The translations under genes were made by a program, and so were the position numbers. A stretch of 64,000 nucleotides of DNA from JABWBD01 sp040768665 (GTDB lineage Bacteria; Planctomycetota; Planctomycetia; Pirellulales; Thermoguttaceae), in the NCBI GenBank assembly GCA_040768665.1, contig JAXGMN010000012.1:277873-341872 (forward strand), written 5' to 3'. Shown here one piece after another: positions 54,503 to 63,427 of this stretch. The notes beneath the pieces were generated by a model. The model saw only the letters and a program-made list of their open reading frames with translations. It was not told the DNA's origin and did not search any database. Position 1 is the first letter of the stretch. Each line of letters opens with the position of its first letter.

Positions 54503-55654
54503 TCAAGGAGCCGAACGAGTCGGCGGACGGATTTGCAGCGTTGCTTTTCTGACACAGAAGTGGTCGTCGCCGGAGAAGACAAGATAGAGGGTGCGACCGT
54601 GCTGGCTCATCCACTTGGAGGGAAAGTCGCCGTGCTCGCCTGGGCCGGTGTCCCACTGCTTCGTGAAGAAGGCGGTCGTCCATGGGCCCCAGGGTTCCGG
54701 AGCATCGTAGACGCCGAACCCGCCTTCGAACCGGGTGTCGCCGCGATCCTTGTGGCCGGGCGGTTGCGGGATCGCCTGCCACCAGAGGTAACGCCGGATC
54801 GCGGCGTTGTACGTGATGGCCGATCTCAGGCAGGCGTCGCGATGCTCGAAGACGGCGCCGCGCTGGCGGACATCGTGCGACCAGATCGGAAGGCCCTGAT
54901 CATTCCGGCGGACGAAAAACTGCCATGACTGGCGGTCGGTGATCCGGTCTTGGGGGACACGCATGAGGATGAAGCGATCGGCGGGACCGTCGGCTTTAGG
55001 GCCGTCGTGGGAATAGGCGTAGACGAAGGCGTTGCGCGCGTCGGCGTAGTCTTTTCCGAAGTTGATGAATCCGACCAGGCCGAACTGTTCGAAACGCCAA
55101 TCGGCGAAGGTCCACGTCGCTCCATGGTCACCGGACCAGGCGAGTTGAGCTTGCCCACCGTTGCGATCGGCGTGGCCAAGCCATAAGTACAGGACGCCTT
55201 TCACCGAAAGGATTCCCCAGCCTTTCATGCCTTTGCGGCCGCCGCCGTACTGTTCGATCGAGTGGGAGCGGAGATTGGTGCCCTGAAAATTGTGCGGCAT
55301 GCCGGTGATCCGGGCGAGTCCCAGGCTCAGCTTAACGGGGACGAAGGGCTCGAATCCGAAGCCGTCGCCGTAGGTGGTGTAGAGCGCGTCGTCATCGCTC
55401 CAGGTCAGCGGGAAGTTATCGCTCCCTTTGGCGCGGCGGACGACCGTTTCCAACGGGGCCCAATCGATGCCGGCGATTACCGGGCTGGGCGGATAAGGGG
55501 GCGCGGCGATTTGCTGCGGGAGCCGAGGGGCGTCGGCAGCCGAGGTGGGAACGGTCCCGATCAGCCAAACGAGAGTCATTGCCAAGAGACCAGGCACGAT
55601 CCTGGGATAGCCGGTTTGAGTGTGGCACTGCTTGTGATTGGACGGACCTACCAT
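54503..55654 (-). CDS. Exported DUF4185-like protein, 5' end within repeat element
   Basis: About 383 residues if started at ATG 55654 inside a hairpin loop, or 358 from ATG 55579. A hydrophobic leader (RIVPGLLAMTLVWLIGTVPTSAADA) is complete only with the longer start. The body has LTWSDDDALYTTYGDGFGF, ADRNGGQAQLAWSGDHGATW and later WSHDVRQRGAVFEHRD, fitting DUF4185 propeller proteins. An even longer frame reads through the tandem repeat (NSKQCG..TNPV units) and is unlikely to be translated. The upstream repeat insertion may have replaced the original leader. Confidence 0.7.
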   Translation of the reverse strand: MVGPSNHKQCHTQTGYPRIVPGLLAMTLVWLIGTVPTSAADAPRLPQQIAAPPYPPSPVIAGIDWAPLETVVRRAKGSDNFPLTWSDDDALYTTYGDGFGFEPFVPVKLSLGLARITGMPHNFQGTNLRSHSIEQYGGGRKGMKGWGILSVKGVLYLWLGHADRNGGQAQLAWSGDHGATWTFADWRFEQFGLVGFINFGKDYADARNAFVYAYSHDGPKADGPADRFILMRVPQDRITDRQSWQFFVRRNDQGLPIWSHDVRQRGAVFEHRDACLRSAITYNAAIRRYLWWQAIPQPPGHKDRGDTRFEGGFGVYDAPEPWGPWTTAFFTKQWDTGPGEHGDFPSKWMSQHGRTLYLVFSGDDHFCVRKATLQIRPPTRSAP

Positions 55655-55851
55655 ATCGCAGGACTTGCCACAATCACAAGCAGTGAGAACCGCCGCCCTG
55701 GTACTTGCACCGCACTGCTTGGAATTGTGGACCGGATTGGTTCGGGCGCCGCACTGCTTGGAGTTGTCGACCGGATTGGTTCGGGTGCCGCACTGCTTGG
55801 AGTTGTGGAAAGCCCTCTCTGAATGGAGAATCCATTCAACTCCAAGCAGTG
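55626..55851. repeat. Tandem 39-bp repeats flanked by two 15-bp hairpins
   Basis: Hairpin A: CACTGCTTGTGATTG (55626-55640) and CAATCACAAGCAGTG (55671-55685). Then 39-bp units begin CGCACTGCTTGG at 55711, 55750 and 55789. Hairpin B: CACTGCTTGGAGTTG (55791-55805) and CAACTCCAAGCAGTG (55837-55851), with an inner AATGGA-GAA-TCCATT hairpin (55822-55836). All share CACTGCTTG. No spacers, so not CRISPR. Confidence 0.85.
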
Positions 55852-55891
55852 GCACACGCGCACGATTTAGGGATTCCCTGTGCATGTGATG

Positions 55892-58753
55892 TTAACCTTT
55901 GGGGGCGGACGGCGTTCTTTCGATCAGCACGGCCCAGTCGGCGCCGGGCTCGCGAGGCGGTTTGCCAAGCGGAACCGTTGTGCCGCCGGACAGGTCGACG
56001 GGCGGGCCCTCGAATTCGCCGGTTCGCGGGTTGTACCAGCGCAGCCGGTACTGCCCTGGGGCATCGGATAGATCGAGCGCAGCGCGACCTTCCGCCTTGG
56101 GCAGATAGACGGCGTAGATCTCTGGCAGCTTCGAGAAGACCTGGGCGCCCATGGAATAGGTTTTTCGGCCGCGATTCTGCGTGACGGAGATCGTGGCTGC
56201 GCCGGTGACGAGCGGGTCGGCGGGCTGCATCTCCCAGTACGGCAAAGCCTCGAGAAACTTCCGCGCATAGAGGACATAGGCCCACAGTTTCTCGCGTTCG
56301 GGCGTCTTGAAGCTTTCGGTCTCGAGGAGGTCGCCCAGGATGAACTCGATGTTGCCGCCGGAGAGATACGTGGGCCAGAGCTTTTCGACGCGCCACCGCC
56401 GGGCATCATCGACCGGGATATGGCCCTTGTCTTGGCCCTTGTCGAGCGTGAACTCGTCCATCGACACCGGCAGCGGCCGGCCGGCCTTGGCGGTGGCCTC
56501 TCGGAATTGCTCGGTGAGCGAGTCGATTCTGTTCTGGCCAAGTTGGATCGAGGTGAGGCTGAACCGCGGGTCGCCGAAGGTGAACCGAAGAGCTTCCAGC
56601 GGGTTTCCGGCCGAGTGAACGGTGATGGGATGGTCGTACGGATCGATCGCCTGCACGTACTCGGCAAAGCGGCGGACGCGATCGGGACCGAGATCGAAGC
56701 CGAGGTTGTACTCCTCGCAGAGATTCCACTCAAGCGCCAGGTGGTGGCCGAAGCGGGCGATCAACTCGCGATAGTAGAGCATCCGTTCCGTGCCGAGTTC
56801 GCCGTCGTCCAGCTCCCGCTTGTTGGGCGCTTCTGCCTCGTTGAATACGAAATGCAGGAAGAGTCCTTGCCGCTGGGCATGGGCGAAGACCGTTTCCCAC
56901 TGCCGCAGTTTGCCAATGTCGTAGTGGAGGTTGTCGTTCTTCGGGCTTCCCTTGGGATCGGGCGAGCCGGCCCAGGGCCAGACGTTCTTGCCGTCGCCGC
57001 CGATGTTGTGGGTGAGGAAATAGACGCTGTTGACGCCTCGCGAGGCAAGATAGTTGAGGGCTCCGATGATGCCGCGGCCCCTTGCCTCGCCCCAATCCGG
57101 GTCGCCGGGACGCCAATCGGACACGTGGTCGGCGTAGCGGTGGCTGGGCGGAGTGCGATCGAAGCCGGCGTAGGCCAGGAAATCTTCGGGGCTGTCGGTG
57201 CCTCCGCGGATCCAGTACGGCCCCGAGGCGAACTTGAGATAGTGGCCGCCGGCGTAGCGGAGCCGGCCCCACTTGAAGAAGCCGGAGGCGCTGGGATCAG
57301 CCGGCGCCACGTCGATGCTGCCGCGGGCTCCGTCGAAGCTGCCGGGGCGGCCGGCTTCGGGATCGAGCGAAACGGCGATCTTGTTGCCGGTCCGAAACGA
57401 CGCCCGGTAGGACCAACGGCCGGCTTCGTCCGGAGTGAATCGCACACACCAGACGCTGCCTAGGCCGCGGCCGCAGCCGTCGCCGTCGAAGAAACCGGAG
57501 ACGTTGTACGATTGTCCGGACGGGCCGGTGAAGACGACTTGGAGGCGAAAATCGAGGAAGGGGTTCGGCTGGTTGTCGATCTCGTTTGCCTTCGGGCCGC
57601 GGAAACGAACGGTGAGCGGATGCCAGACGCGCTGGTGCCCGTCGACGACGGGATCGAGAATCGCCTCGCCGACCATCCGCAGGAACGTGTTGTATTCGTC
57701 CGCCGTGATGGGATCCTCTTGTTCGTCCAGGCCGAGCCGGACGGTGACCATGTTCCAAGCGGGGATGACGAAGAGGTCGTTGTTGTTGTAGCCGCTGCGG
57801 CAGTAGGTGCACCGCGGGGCGTCGGGCCATCGGCGGCGGCCTTCGGGCGTGACTCCGTTGGGCCACCAGTGATAGCCGTAGACGCCGGCGCCCTTGCGGG
57901 AACTGCCGGGCAGGGCGTTGGGAATCGAGGCGGGAACCTGTACCCGCGTGGCCTCGTCGACCCACTCGGCGGCGATGAGCCGGCGGCCGTTCCAGTTGCC
58001 CCGGTTGAGATAGAGGAGCCCGAATCGAGCGAGGTCCTCGGCGGAGATCTCGATGCCGCCGGTCCAGTTCAAAACTTTCCCGGTCGTATCGAGCTTCCAA
58101 TGAAATTGGGTGATGCCGATGGCGTCGAGGATTCTTTGTTTCAGATAGTCGCGGAGGGACTGCCCGGCGATCTGCGTCAGTGCGTAGCCATAGTGCTGCG
58201 TGGCCTCGTCCCAGTACATGTACTTCGTGCCGGGCGGAAAAAAGGGCGGGAGCGGCTCGACCAGGGCGTTCTGATCGCCGCGCCGCCGGTCGTCGAGATC
58301 GTAGCTGCCGCCGACACCGTCCAGGCCGGAGGTCATGGTGGCGAAGTGGCGGAGCGTGGCCGTCGGATAGTATTTTTCGAGGGACGGATCGAAGTCTTTG
58401 GCCAAGGTGTCGAGGGTGCATTTGCCGTCCTCGATCAGCAGTCCGTGGGCCGTGCTGGTGAACGCCTTGGTGACCGACCAGACGCCTTGCCGCTTGTCCG
58501 CTTCGGGGCCACGCCAGATAACGCGGCCGTTGCGAACGATGACCATCCGCTTGACTCCGTCGCGTCCAGCCGCCTCGGAGAGGTATTGCACCGCCGCATC
58601 GAGCTTCGCCGGATCGACGTTCTGCGACTCGGGCGTGGCCTCGTCCCAGCGGTGTCCGGGAAAGACGCTACTGCTGGCTGCTGCGGCCCAGCAAGGAACG
58701 GTCGAAGCCAGGGCTATCGAAAACACGAAGCATGGTTGTTTCGTGGTCATCAT
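55892..58753 (-). CDS. Serine beta-lactamase-like / DUF5060 / glycosidase fusion
   Basis: A 953-residue exported protein. GGAAGG precedes ATG 58753; a signal peptide leads to a serine hydrolase (residues about 35-370) of the beta-lactamase class C/esterase family with SVTK (Ser93, Lys96), TSGLDGVGGSYDLDD and RFGLLYLNRGNW. At about 375 a DUF5060-like beta-sandwich begins (WHPLTVRFRGPKANEIDN...), then a TIM-barrel glycosidase-like region (YLASRGVNSVYFLTHN, ALEWNLCEEYNLGFD, GRPLPVSMDEFTLD) and a C-terminal sandwich. The combination suggests ester and glycoside cleavage on one polymer. Overlaps the upstream gene by four bases (ATGA). Confidence 0.85.
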   Translation of the reverse strand: MMTTKQPCFVFSIALASTVPCWAAAASSSVFPGHRWDEATPESQNVDPAKLDAAVQYLSEAAGRDGVKRMVIVRNGRVIWRGPEADKRQGVWSVTKAFTSTAHGLLIEDGKCTLDTLAKDFDPSLEKYYPTATLRHFATMTSGLDGVGGSYDLDDRRRGDQNALVEPLPPFFPPGTKYMYWDEATQHYGYALTQIAGQSLRDYLKQRILDAIGITQFHWKLDTTGKVLNWTGGIEISAEDLARFGLLYLNRGNWNGRRLIAAEWVDEATRVQVPASIPNALPGSSRKGAGVYGYHWWPNGVTPEGRRRWPDAPRCTYCRSGYNNNDLFVIPAWNMVTVRLGLDEQEDPITADEYNTFLRMVGEAILDPVVDGHQRVWHPLTVRFRGPKANEIDNQPNPFLDFRLQVVFTGPSGQSYNVSGFFDGDGCGRGLGSVWCVRFTPDEAGRWSYRASFRTGNKIAVSLDPEAGRPGSFDGARGSIDVAPADPSASGFFKWGRLRYAGGHYLKFASGPYWIRGGTDSPEDFLAYAGFDRTPPSHRYADHVSDWRPGDPDWGEARGRGIIGALNYLASRGVNSVYFLTHNIGGDGKNVWPWAGSPDPKGSPKNDNLHYDIGKLRQWETVFAHAQRQGLFLHFVFNEAEAPNKRELDDGELGTERMLYYRELIARFGHHLALEWNLCEEYNLGFDLGPDRVRRFAEYVQAIDPYDHPITVHSAGNPLEALRFTFGDPRFSLTSIQLGQNRIDSLTEQFREATAKAGRPLPVSMDEFTLDKGQDKGHIPVDDARRWRVEKLWPTYLSGGNIEFILGDLLETESFKTPEREKLWAYVLYARKFLEALPYWEMQPADPLVTGAATISVTQNRGRKTYSMGAQVFSKLPEIYAVYLPKAEGRAALDLSDAPGQYRLRWYNPRTGEFEGPPVDLSGGTTVPLGKPPREPGADWAVLIERTPSAPKG

Positions 58754-60210
58754 TGCTGTGCCTTCCGGGTTGCCATGGGAGATGCCGTCACGGTCCGCGA
58801 CTGGCCTGCTGCGGTTTCGTCGCAGCATTGAGCAGTATACCGCGGAATGCCACCAGCCGGACCATGGGGCGGTCGGCGGAGCAGGCGGCGGCAGCTCCGG
58901 ATTTCGAAGCCGATGAAAAAGACGCCCGCGGCGGTATAGGTGGCAAGAAGGAGCCAGACGATCGGCGGCACGGGGCCCTCGAACGGGACCCGCTCGGCGA
59001 TGGCCGTCGGACGGGTCATGGAGAAGAGAATCGCGACCTCGCCGAGGCTCCAGCTTTCGGCTGCCAGGCGTCCCATGAGGCCGGGAATCAGCAATCCGAA
59101 GGGCGTCGGCCACGAGCAGGCGACGATCTCGAGGGTTAGCGGAGCGGCGTGGTCGTACCGCCCGATCGTCTTGGCCGCGCCGATTCCGAAGGCCGTCGCC
59201 ACCGAACCGCAGCCGAACACCACAGGGCCCGAATCAACGTCCATGAAAGGCTCGTGCCAGTCGCGGGGCATCTCGGTGAAACCGACGAGCCAGCCGGTGT
59301 CCTTCCAGAAGTTCGCTTCGTAGGCGCCATACCACCGGACGGCGACGTCGGGGTCGAGTTCGGCTGCGAAGAGAAGCAGGCCCGAGTTGGCACAACCGCG
59401 GGCACCCTGGATCATTCGGCCGGACCGCGAGTCCGCCTGAAAGGGCGGCAGGCCTTCCGGCGCCTTCAGCGGTCCGTCGAATGCGGCGATCAGGCTGGCA
59501 GCCAATGCGTCGTGGCTCGCGTCTTCCAGCCGCGCGGCGCGCTGGATTGCCGCGACCGCCCACAACATGTCCGCCGGATAGCATTCGTTCGGGTAGTCAT
59601 CCCGAAGATGCAAGTTGGCGTTGGCCAATTCTTCGGCCAGGGTGGTTCGCTGGGTCGACATCAGCGAGCGATAACGCGGATCGCCGGTAATTCTCTCGTA
59701 GGATGACAGCCCCAGGATCACGAGCATGCGGTAGAAGACGTTTTCTTTTTCCAGGTAGCCGTCGCCCCATTTCGTCTTCACCCAGGTCGCCGTGACCGGC
59801 GATGCGACGATCTCGGCCGCCTTCTCCACGGCCTCACGAATCGTTCCGCGAGTCGCGTCCACCTTGCCCTGGCGCTGGAGATCTTCGGCGGTGACGAGGA
59901 AGAACACCGAACCGAATATGGGCCATTCCGTTGCGGGAATGTCGTCGTGGTAGAGCGACTCCGCGTAGTTCGTCTCGAGGTACGTGTTCGCCCACGCAAG
60001 ATACCTGCCCGCGGCAGAGCGGAACCATAAGGGAACGAGCCGGCTTTCTCCGGTCTCGTGGAGTTGGGAGTCGAACAGTAGAATCGAGATGGTGACCGCC
60101 GGGTAGATGAAGAGCATCAGCGAGAACACGATGACCACGGCGGAGACTGCAAAATGGAAGGCGAGTCTCGCGTGTTGCCATTTTCCAAAGTGGGATGCAG
60201 ACATCGACAT
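58750..60210 (-). CDS. Membrane-anchored helical (alpha-barrel-like) protein
   Basis: A 486-residue protein from ATG 60210, preceded by AGGAGGTG. An N-terminal helix (FHFAVSAVVIVFSLMLFIYPAV), a large helical extracytoplasmic region with many Trp/Tyr/His (YLAWANTYLETNYAESL, NECYPADMLWAVAAIQRA, DVDSGPVVFGCGSVATAFG) and a C-terminal membrane helix (PIVWLLLATYTAAGVFFIGF). It resembles alpha/alpha-barrel enzymes but I cannot name the family. The stop overlaps the fusion-protein start by four bases, so the two are translationally coupled. Confidence 0.65.
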   Translation of the reverse strand: MSMSASHFGKWQHARLAFHFAVSAVVIVFSLMLFIYPAVTISILLFDSQLHETGESRLVPLWFRSAAGRYLAWANTYLETNYAESLYHDDIPATEWPIFGSVFFLVTAEDLQRQGKVDATRGTIREAVEKAAEIVASPVTATWVKTKWGDGYLEKENVFYRMLVILGLSSYERITGDPRYRSLMSTQRTTLAEELANANLHLRDDYPNECYPADMLWAVAAIQRAARLEDASHDALAASLIAAFDGPLKAPEGLPPFQADSRSGRMIQGARGCANSGLLLFAAELDPDVAVRWYGAYEANFWKDTGWLVGFTEMPRDWHEPFMDVDSGPVVFGCGSVATAFGIGAAKTIGRYDHAAPLTLEIVACSWPTPFGLLIPGLMGRLAAESWSLGEVAILFSMTRPTAIAERVPFEGPVPPIVWLLLATYTAAGVFFIGFEIRSCRRLLRRPPHGPAGGIPRYTAQCCDETAAGQSRTVTASPMATRKAQQ

Positions 60211-60343
60211 GGAACACCTCCTTTGCCGCCGGGGATTGGGCGGCTGTCGTGAAAAGCCGTTTCGGTGCACGAGGAGTACTTACGCAACCGCATTGGAAAG
60301 TCAAACTCGAACCACGGCCGTCCGGCCGCCCGAGAGAATTCCC

Positions 60344-60862
60344 ATGAACCTCGAAAAAATGCCAATCTCGCGACGTCTTCGTTATGCTCGCCTCCTGTTG
60401 GTCTTTTTCATCGCAGGACTGGTACTGAGCGGGCTCACTGCCTTTCCGCTCACGTGGGAAGTGCAGGTGCTCACGTCCTGGTTTGGGCCCGGCACTTCCG
60501 TCGGGACGTGGCTTCCGGGGCTCGCACACTGGCTGGCGTACGTCCGGGAGGGCCTGGAAACCATGGACCGCGAGTATCCGTTCCTGGGCTATGGCACTGA
60601 CTGGCTGGCGTTTGCTCATCTTGTGATCGCCATTGCTTTCTGGGGACCGCTGAGAGACCCTGTGCGGAACGTCTGGGTCGTTGAATTCGGCATGATTGCC
60701 TGCCTCCTGGTCATTCCGCTTGCTTTGATTTGTGGGCCCATCCGCGGTATTCCGTTCTGGTGGCAGGTCATCGACTGTTCGTTTGGTGTGATTGGGATCG
60801 TTCCGCTGGTGATGGCGAGAAGGCTGATTCTGAGCATCCCCGCTCAAGCGGCTGAAGGCTGA
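60344..60862 (+). CDS. Integral membrane protein, unknown
   Basis: 172 residues, about four membrane helices (LLLVFFIAGLVLSGLTAF, WLAFAHLVIAIAFWGPL, VEFGMIACLLVIPLALICG, SFGVIGIVPLVMARRLIL). Start at ATG 60344. Its last 95 bases overlap the 3' end of the convergent radical SAM gene. Family not recognised. Confidence 0.72.
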   Translation: MNLEKMPISRRLRYARLLLVFFIAGLVLSGLTAFPLTWEVQVLTSWFGPGTSVGTWLPGLAHWLAYVREGLETMDREYPFLGYGTDWLAFAHLVIAIAFWGPLRDPVRNVWVVEFGMIACLLVIPLALICGPIRGIPFWWQVIDCSFGVIGIVPLVMARRLILSIPAQAAEG

Positions 60863-62375
60863 TCAACGTTTCGTCGGGGCGCCGATAGGTATCTGGCATT
60901 AATGCCTCCGCTCCGTCGAACGACGTCCACTCGCTTGCCGCAGCGTTCGGCTGGCTCATTTCGCTGTCCAACGATTGCTTCGCACGAATGGGTCCGGATT
61001 CAGTCAGCCGACTTGCGCGTGTTGTGCTCAACTGGAGAACTCGCTCGAAGATCTGCGTAGCCAGCGGCATGAGGCCGCTGCGGATGATGGCGACCCAGAG
61101 CGGATCCATTCTCGTCCACGCCACGTTGTAGGCAATCCGCTTGAGAGCCCCCGGCAGGCCCAGCGAACGAAGGAGAATCGATCGGGAGCCAGCAAACTCG
61201 CGTTTCGCCCGGCTGTAGCCATCCTCCAATTGCTCGGGGGTCATTCCTTTCGGCCGGAAGACGGCGTGGTAGGTGTCATAGAGCGTCCAGTTGCGATGGA
61301 GGAGCCGGCCTTCGGCGTCGAGGCGGGCGAACGCCCGCGTTCCAGGCAATGGGGTGAGCACGTGAAACGAGGCTGTAAGAACTTTGTTTTCGATCGTAAA
61401 CTCGAGGGTGCGATCGAAGACGTCGGGGCCGTCGCAATCGAAGCCGAACACGAAGCTGCCATTGATCAGGATGCCCGCGTCGTGGAACCGCCGGCAGACC
61501 TCGGCGTAGTCGGCAGCCGCGTTTACCGGCTTGTTGTTGCCTCGCATGTTGGCGGGCGAGAGCGACTCGAAGCCCAAGAAGAGGCTGCGGCAGCCGGCCT
61601 CGTAGGCCTCTTCGAGGTAACGGGGGTCGCGGGCCACATCGAGCGAGGCCGCCGCCTGCCACACGATGCCTGAACCGCGCAGCACGTCGAACAAGGCACG
61701 GGCGTGGCGGCGGTTGGCCAGCAGGTTGTCGTCGAGAAAAAACACCAGATGGTCGTCGATGCGGCTCAGCTCGCGCGTGACCTCGGTCATAGGGCGCGGC
61801 TCATAGTAGGCAGGCCCCCAGAAGCTGCTCTTGTAACAGAAGTCGCACGCATGCGGGCAGCCGCGGGAGGTGACGATTGTGTGACGGATCAAGTAGGCGC
61901 GGGGGTTCATCAGGTCGCGCCGGGGGAGGGGCACCAGAGCGGCGGATCCTTCACTGCGGCCCCGATAGAACTTCTGGAGCTGCCCCCGCTGGTAGTCGTC
62001 GAGGATTTGACGCCAAACCGTTTCGGCCGGGCCGATGCAGACGGCGTCGGCGTGTTGGGCGGCCTCGTCGGGCATGCTCGTCGGATGCAAGCCGCCGAGC
62101 ACGACCTTTGCACCGCGCTGTTGCCACCGCCGGGCCAGTTCGTACGCGCGGGCGGCCGACGAGATGTAGCACTGGATCCCCACCAGATCGACGTCGCCGT
62201 CGACTTCGGAGGATTCGACATGTTCGTCGCGAATGGTAATGTCCCAGTTGTCCGGCGTGAGGCCGGCGATGGTCATCAAGCTCAGGGGTGGAAACTGCGA
62301 GTACTTGATGAGACGGAAGTGGCGGTCGCCGGGCCGCTGAACGGCGGCAAGAATCAGCAAGAGTCGGCGTTTCAT
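60768..62375 (-). CDS. B12-binding radical SAM enzyme
   Basis: A 535-residue protein. The N-terminal cobalamin-binding-like domain (VVLGGLHPTSMPDEAAQHAD, DAVCIGPAETVW) precedes a radical SAM core with the CxxxCxxC cluster (Cys173, Cys177, Cys180 in SRGCPHACDFCYKSS), then FFLDDNLLANRR, LFLGFESLSPANMRG, INGSFVFGFDCDGPDVF and a DUF4070-like C-terminal portion. Often methylates or modifies lipids and polyketides; substrate unknown here. ATG at 62375 (MKRRLLLILAA). Directly upstream is an operator-like palindrome, followed by the regulator gene. Confidence 0.9.
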   Translation of the reverse strand: MKRRLLLILAAVQRPGDRHFRLIKYSQFPPLSLMTIAGLTPDNWDITIRDEHVESSEVDGDVDLVGIQCYISSAARAYELARRWQQRGAKVVLGGLHPTSMPDEAAQHADAVCIGPAETVWRQILDDYQRGQLQKFYRGRSEGSAALVPLPRRDLMNPRAYLIRHTIVTSRGCPHACDFCYKSSFWGPAYYEPRPMTEVTRELSRIDDHLVFFLDDNLLANRRHARALFDVLRGSGIVWQAAASLDVARDPRYLEEAYEAGCRSLFLGFESLSPANMRGNNKPVNAAADYAEVCRRFHDAGILINGSFVFGFDCDGPDVFDRTLEFTIENKVLTASFHVLTPLPGTRAFARLDAEGRLLHRNWTLYDTYHAVFRPKGMTPEQLEDGYSRAKREFAGSRSILLRSLGLPGALKRIAYNVAWTRMDPLWVAIIRSGLMPLATQIFERVLQLSTTRASRLTESGPIRAKQSLDSEMSQPNAAASEWTSFDGAEALMPDTYRRPDETLISLQPLERGCSESAFSPSPAERSQSHQTNSR

Positions 62376-62387
62376 GGCTTCTCTCCA

Positions 62388-62410
62388 GCAAAGTACTTTG
62401 CGCTGCAAAG
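62388..62410 (-). promoter_or_regulatory. Operator-like GCAAAG/CTTTGC palindromes before the radical SAM gene
   Basis: GCAAAGTACTTTGC (62388-62401) is a perfect 14-bp palindrome; it overlaps CTTTGC-GCT-GCAAAG (62396-62410), also perfect. It sits 13-35 bases upstream of the radical SAM ATG. The same CTTTGC-N3-GCAAAG occurs at 63428-63442 before the regulator pair. Confidence 0.6.
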
Positions 62411-62446
62411 TTAAGGGTCAAAAAATTTTGCCCGGCGCGCCGGCGG

Positions 62447-62773
62447 TCAAGATGAGTCGTTCATGGCCTGGTCTCCTCGGTCGACGATTTGGCGCAACAT
62501 TTCCAGATAACGCTCGAAAGCCTTTCGCCCCTTGGGCGTCAATTGCATGGTGGTATAGGGGCGGCGGCCTCGAAACGACTTCTCGACAACGATATAGCCG
62601 GCCTCCTCCAGGGTTCGGGAATGGGCGCTCAGGTTGCCGTCGGTGAGTTCGAGCATCGACTTCAGTTCGCTGAAGCTCAGTTGCGGCGACACGGCCAGCG
62701 CGGCCACGATGGCCAGCCGGACGCGCTCGTGGATGACCGCGTCGATGTCGTCAGGTTTGACGGGTCCGCTCAT
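62447..62773 (-). CDS. Winged-helix transcriptional regulator
   Basis: 108 residues: a small winged-helix protein like the ArsR/MarR-related HTH_34 group (RLAIVAALAVSPQLSFSELKSML, SAHSRTLEEAGYIVVEKSFRGRRPYTTMQLTPKGR). The family commonly represses its own operon through palindromic sites. ATG overlaps the end of the upstream membrane gene (ATGA). Candidate ligand unknown. Confidence 0.85.
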   Translation of the reverse strand: MSGPVKPDDIDAVIHERVRLAIVAALAVSPQLSFSELKSMLELTDGNLSAHSRTLEEAGYIVVEKSFRGRRPYTTMQLTPKGRKAFERYLEMLRQIVDRGDQAMNDSS

Positions 62774-63408
62774 GCAACCACCGTCTGACGTCGTTTCCGG
62801 AGGACATAGACTCCAAAAAGGATGTGAAGGAAACCGAAAGAGAGCGCGGCCGAGACGACACCATATCCCGGGAAAGCCAAGAGGGCGACAACTCCCATTG
62901 CCAGAAAGACGAGGCCCAGGACACGGGGCGGCCGGATCGAAAAAAGGCCGGCCGTATACACGCCCGTGCCGTAGAGCATCATCCAGACGGGTACGATGTA
63001 CTGGATTTCTTCCGCCCGCGGTTCCAGCGGGATCAGGAACTTGAAGGTCAGCACCACGGCCACGAGCACACTGGGCGTGAGCGAGAACGCCGCGACGCGC
63101 ATGGGCCGATGGGCGGGGACGAGTTCTTGCCGTCGAGCCGCCCGCAACGTGAGGACAACTTCCAGCAGGAGTGCGACCACGCCGATCAGAAACCACATCA
63201 CGCAGAAGGCAGCCTGGCTGTTCAGCGGCAGGAGAAGAATGTCGGCGAAATCGAGGGAGCGGAACATGGCATAGCTGACGGCACAGCCGACCAGCACCAA
63301 GATTCCGCCGAGGACCGCCGACATGCCGGGCAACAGGGTGAAGAGCGTTGCCCGCTCCATAATACGCTGGATTTCCTGCATGCGAGCTTGGGCTTCGTTT
63401 GAATCCAT
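62770..63408 (-). CDS. Membrane protein paired with winged-helix regulator
   Basis: 212 residues, about six membrane helices (LFTLLPGMSAVLGGILVLVG, FCVMWFLIGVVALLLEVVLTL, VLGLVFLAMGVVALLAF). It is transcribed before the regulator and overlaps it by four bases, a pair common in planctomycetes. The regulator may respond to the state of this membrane protein or of its substrate; function unknown. Confidence 0.8.
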   Translation of the reverse strand: MDSNEAQARMQEIQRIMERATLFTLLPGMSAVLGGILVLVGCAVSYAMFRSLDFADILLLPLNSQAAFCVMWFLIGVVALLLEVVLTLRAARRQELVPAHRPMRVAAFSLTPSVLVAVVLTFKFLIPLEPRAEEIQYIVPVWMMLYGTGVYTAGLFSIRPPRVLGLVFLAMGVVALLAFPGYGVVSAALSFGFLHILFGVYVLRKRRQTVVA

Positions 63409-63427
63409 GGCGGAACTCCCGGAAAAG

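Noticed and set aside
55626..55851. Possible CRISPR array
   Set aside because: The 39-bp units are directly adjacent with no variable spacers, and no cas genes are present.
54503..55885. Start of the DUF4185 gene upstream of the tandem repeats (460-residue protein)
   Set aside because: The extra N-terminus is only the translated repeat unit (NSKQCG..TNPV) and would place the signal peptide about 100 residues inside.
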